Shown: piece by piece, positions 5,416 through 6,596 of the stretch | Numbering within the stretch: the first letter of the stretch is position 1 | Layout: each line of letters begins with the position of its first letter | DNA from: Acidimicrobiales bacterium | GTDB lineage: Bacteria; Actinomycetota; Acidimicrobiia; Acidimicrobiales; Ilumatobacteraceae | Assembly: GCA_030833305.1 (NCBI GenBank) | Contig: JAURHL010000113.1 | Span: forward strand, 1 to 6,596 | Direction of reading: 5' to 3' | DNA: 6,596 bases | Position numbers and translations under genes: made by a program | The notes under the pieces: generated by a model | Seen by the model: the letters and a program-made list of their open reading frames with translations, nothing else | Database searches by the model: none | Told to the model about the DNA's origin: nothing

Positions 5416-6306
5416 ATGTCCGGATCCGCATTCACCGTTGGTTCCTTCCCCGTCAAGCGGGGTTTGGCCGAGATGTTGAAAGGCGGCGTCATCATGGACG
5501 TCGTCACTCCCGAGCAAGCGAAGATCGCCGAGGATGCCGGCGCATGTGCGGTGATGGCTCTCGAGCGTGTTCCCGCCGACATTCGTCGCGATGGTGGTGT
5601 CGCGCGCATGAGCGACCCGGAGATGATCGAGGGCATCAAAGCAGCGGTGTCCATTCCCGTGATGGCCAAGGCGCGCATCGGACATTTCGTCGAGGCGCAG
5701 ATCTTGCAGTCTCTCGGTGTCGATTTCATCGACGAGAGCGAGGTTCTCACCCCGGCCGACGAGGCGCATCACATCGACAAGTTCAAGTTCGTCGTGCCGT
5801 TCGTGTGCGGAGCCACCAACCTCGGTGAGGCTCTGCGACGTATCAGCGAAGGCGCTTGCATGATCCGCTCGAAGGGTGAGGCCGGTACCGGGAACGTCGT
5901 CGAGGCTGTCCGGCACCTGCGCTCGATTCTCGGCGACATCAAGAAGATCGCGACCGCCGACAGCGCCGAGTTGTTCGATTGGGCGAAGAAGTTGCAGGCT
6001 CCGCTGCCGCTGGTGCAGGAGATCGCCGCCACCGGAAAGCTCCCCGTGCCGTTGTTCTGTGCCGGGGGACTGGCGACACCGGCCGATGCCGCGTTGGCCA
6101 TGCAGTTGGGAGCCGAGGCCGTGTTCGTCGGTTCCGGAATCTTCAAGAGCGATCACCCGGCGCCGCGGGCCAAAGCGATCGTCGAGGCCACGACCCACTT
6201 CGACAATCCCGACATTCTCGCCAAGGTCTCACGTGGCCTCGGTGCGCCGATGACCGGAATCGGGATGGACGAGATCAATCAGCGTTACGCCGAACGCGGC
6301 TGGTGA
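5416..6306 (+). CDS. pdxS: Pyridoxal 5'-phosphate synthase, synthase subunit PdxS
   Basis: PdxS builds the PLP ring from ribose 5-phosphate, glyceraldehyde 3-phosphate and ammonia supplied by PdxT (the deoxyxylulose-5-phosphate-independent vitamin B6 pathway). The 296-residue product is full length for this (beta/alpha)8 barrel family. Conserved positions are clear: GGVIMDVV with Asp28, ACAVMALERVPADIR (43-57), PVMAKARIGHFVEAQ with Lys85, the Schiff-base lysine, and RSKGEAGTGN with Lys153, which relays the intermediate. The phosphate-binding region follows in LFCAGGLATPADAA (213-226) and FVGSGIFKS (237-245). The C-terminus GLGAPMTGIGMDEINQRYAERGW is intact. The start has a leaderless-type -10 hexamer six bases upstream. 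pdxT follows after 26 bases with its own ribosome site, as expected for an enzyme whose subunits assemble 12:12. The identity is certain. Confidence 0.98.
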   Translation: MSGSAFTVGSFPVKRGLAEMLKGGVIMDVVTPEQAKIAEDAGACAVMALERVPADIRRDGGVARMSDPEMIEGIKAAVSIPVMAKARIGHFVEAQILQSLGVDFIDESEVLTPADEAHHIDKFKFVVPFVCGATNLGEALRRISEGACMIRSKGEAGTGNVVEAVRHLRSILGDIKKIATADSAELFDWAKKLQAPLPLVQEIAATGKLPVPLFCAGGLATPADAALAMQLGAEAVFVGSGIFKSDHPAPRAKAIVEATTHFDNPDILAKVSRGLGAPMTGIGMDEINQRYAERGW

Positions 6307-6318
6307 CCTGATGTTCTC

Positions 6319-6325
6319 GGAGAGG
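6319..6325 (+). promoter_or_regulatory. Shine-Dalgarno site GGAGAGG for pdxT
   Basis: GGAGAGG ends seven bases before the GTG at 6333. It selects this GTG as the pdxT start; the nearby ATG at 6311 is in another frame. Confidence 0.65.
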
Positions 6326-6332
6326 CCCCCAG

Positions 6333-6596
6333 GTGAACGCGCGACCCGTCGTCGGGGTACTCGCGTTGCAGGGAGCCTTCGCAGCACACGCTGAACGGCT
6401 CGCGACGCTCGACGTCGACGTCATCGAGGTTCGTCGCCCCGTACATCTCGAGGGGATCGACGGCATCGACGCCGACGGCACCCCCTTCCGCCTCGGCCGG
6501 GCCGAGATGGCGGTGGGCTTCGGCGCCATGGGCGATCTGGCAGAGATCCGGCTGGGGCTGGCGCTGGGCGGGCTCGATTTCGACGACCCGACGCTG
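6333..6596 (+). CDS. pdxT: PdxT glutaminase subunit, 5' part, running into non-PdxT sequence
   Basis: The first 45 codons from GTG 6333 are a typical PdxT N-terminus: VVGVLALQGAFAAHAERL, then VDVIEVRRPVHLEGIDGI. PdxT is the class-I-type glutaminase that passes ammonia to PdxS, and its place 26 bases after pdxS fits. The family normally continues with a PGGEST oxyanion motif at about residue 47-52 and the nucleophilic cysteine near residue 80. Instead residues 46-88 read DADGTPFRLGRAEMAVGFGAM and on to FDDPTL at the window edge, with neither motif, and the other two forward frames hold no GGES motif either. The frame stays open. The start and identity of the first half are secure; the second half is foreign to the family. 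The protein as read could not be an active glutaminase. Confidence 0.8.
   Translation, partial: MNARPVVGVLALQGAFAAHAERLATLDVDVIEVRRPVHLEGIDGIDADGTPFRLGRAEMAVGFGAMGDLAEIRLGLALGGLDFDDPTL
6468..6596 (+). other. Segment of unknown origin replacing the rest of pdxT
   Basis: This stretch is in frame with pdxT but does not encode PdxT. Of its 43 codons only three end in A or T, against 11 of the 45 pdxT codons before it, so codon use shifts to a more GC-rich style with many CTG codons. The frame-1 reading (AEMAVGFGAMGDLAEIRLGL) looks protein-like and is probably coding in its own genome context; I do not recognise the family. GACGGC occurs on both sides of the change (6459-6464 and 6474-6479), a possible short-homology joining point. 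A contig-end assembly join is the simplest explanation; a real rearrangement is the alternative. Confidence 0.5.

Noticed and set aside
5311..6198. A 295-codon minus-strand open frame
   Set aside because: It is the complement of pdxS, an unmistakable full-length gene; the translation matches nothing I recognise.
1..6596. CRISPR array, tRNA, rRNA or defence system
   Set aside because: No regularly spaced repeats, cloverleaf or rRNA-like stretch was seen, and every gene belongs to a metabolic or envelope family.

Overview
The window is a gene-dense piece of a high-GC actinobacterium. The order of the right-hand part resembles the actinobacterial neighbourhood in which a PimA-like mannosyltransferase lies near pdxS and pdxT (as in Mycobacterium). 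The LemA / M48 protease / DUF3048 insert and the gene style suggest an Acidimicrobiia-like lineage; this is judged from gene content, without a database search.

Layout. 1-28 holds a short direct repeat that supplies the stop codon of the first gene. 22-885 (minus) encodes a metallo-beta-lactamase-fold phosphodiesterase-like enzyme with no ordinary start codon. A divergent gap of about 117 bases follows. 1003-1896 (plus) encodes an epoxide-hydrolase-type alpha/beta hydrolase. After one base, 1898-2839 encodes an unusual protein: a thioredoxin-like half with CETC and a cis-proline, joined in frame to only the C-terminal, donor-binding half of a PimA-like GT4 glycosyltransferase. Then come lemA (2836-3384), an htpX-like membrane protease (3387-4292) and a DUF3048 lipoprotein (4295-5365), tightly packed as an envelope-related operon. 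Last come pdxS (5416-6306) and the start of pdxT (6333 on), the two subunits of pyridoxal 5'-phosphate synthase. The pdxT frame stays open to the window edge, but its sequence stops looking like PdxT after codon 45.

Transcription. The hydrolase, lemA and pdxS each have a TANNNT hexamer ending exactly 6 bases before the ATG, the pattern of leaderless actinobacterial transcripts. The minus-strand gene has one 7 bases before an in-frame ATC. In contrast, DUF3048 and pdxT have good Shine-Dalgarno sites, and the glycosyltransferase and htpX genes start 1-2 bases after the preceding stop. I infer four units: the minus-strand gene; hydrolase plus fusion gene; lemA-htpX-DUF3048; pdxS-pdxT.

Most notable are the thioredoxin/half-glycosyltransferase fusion, whose join falls on a motif (NGVEIERF) that would fit both parent families, and the abrupt loss of PdxT similarity near 6468. 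Either may be a real rearrangement or an assembly join; the sequence alone cannot decide.
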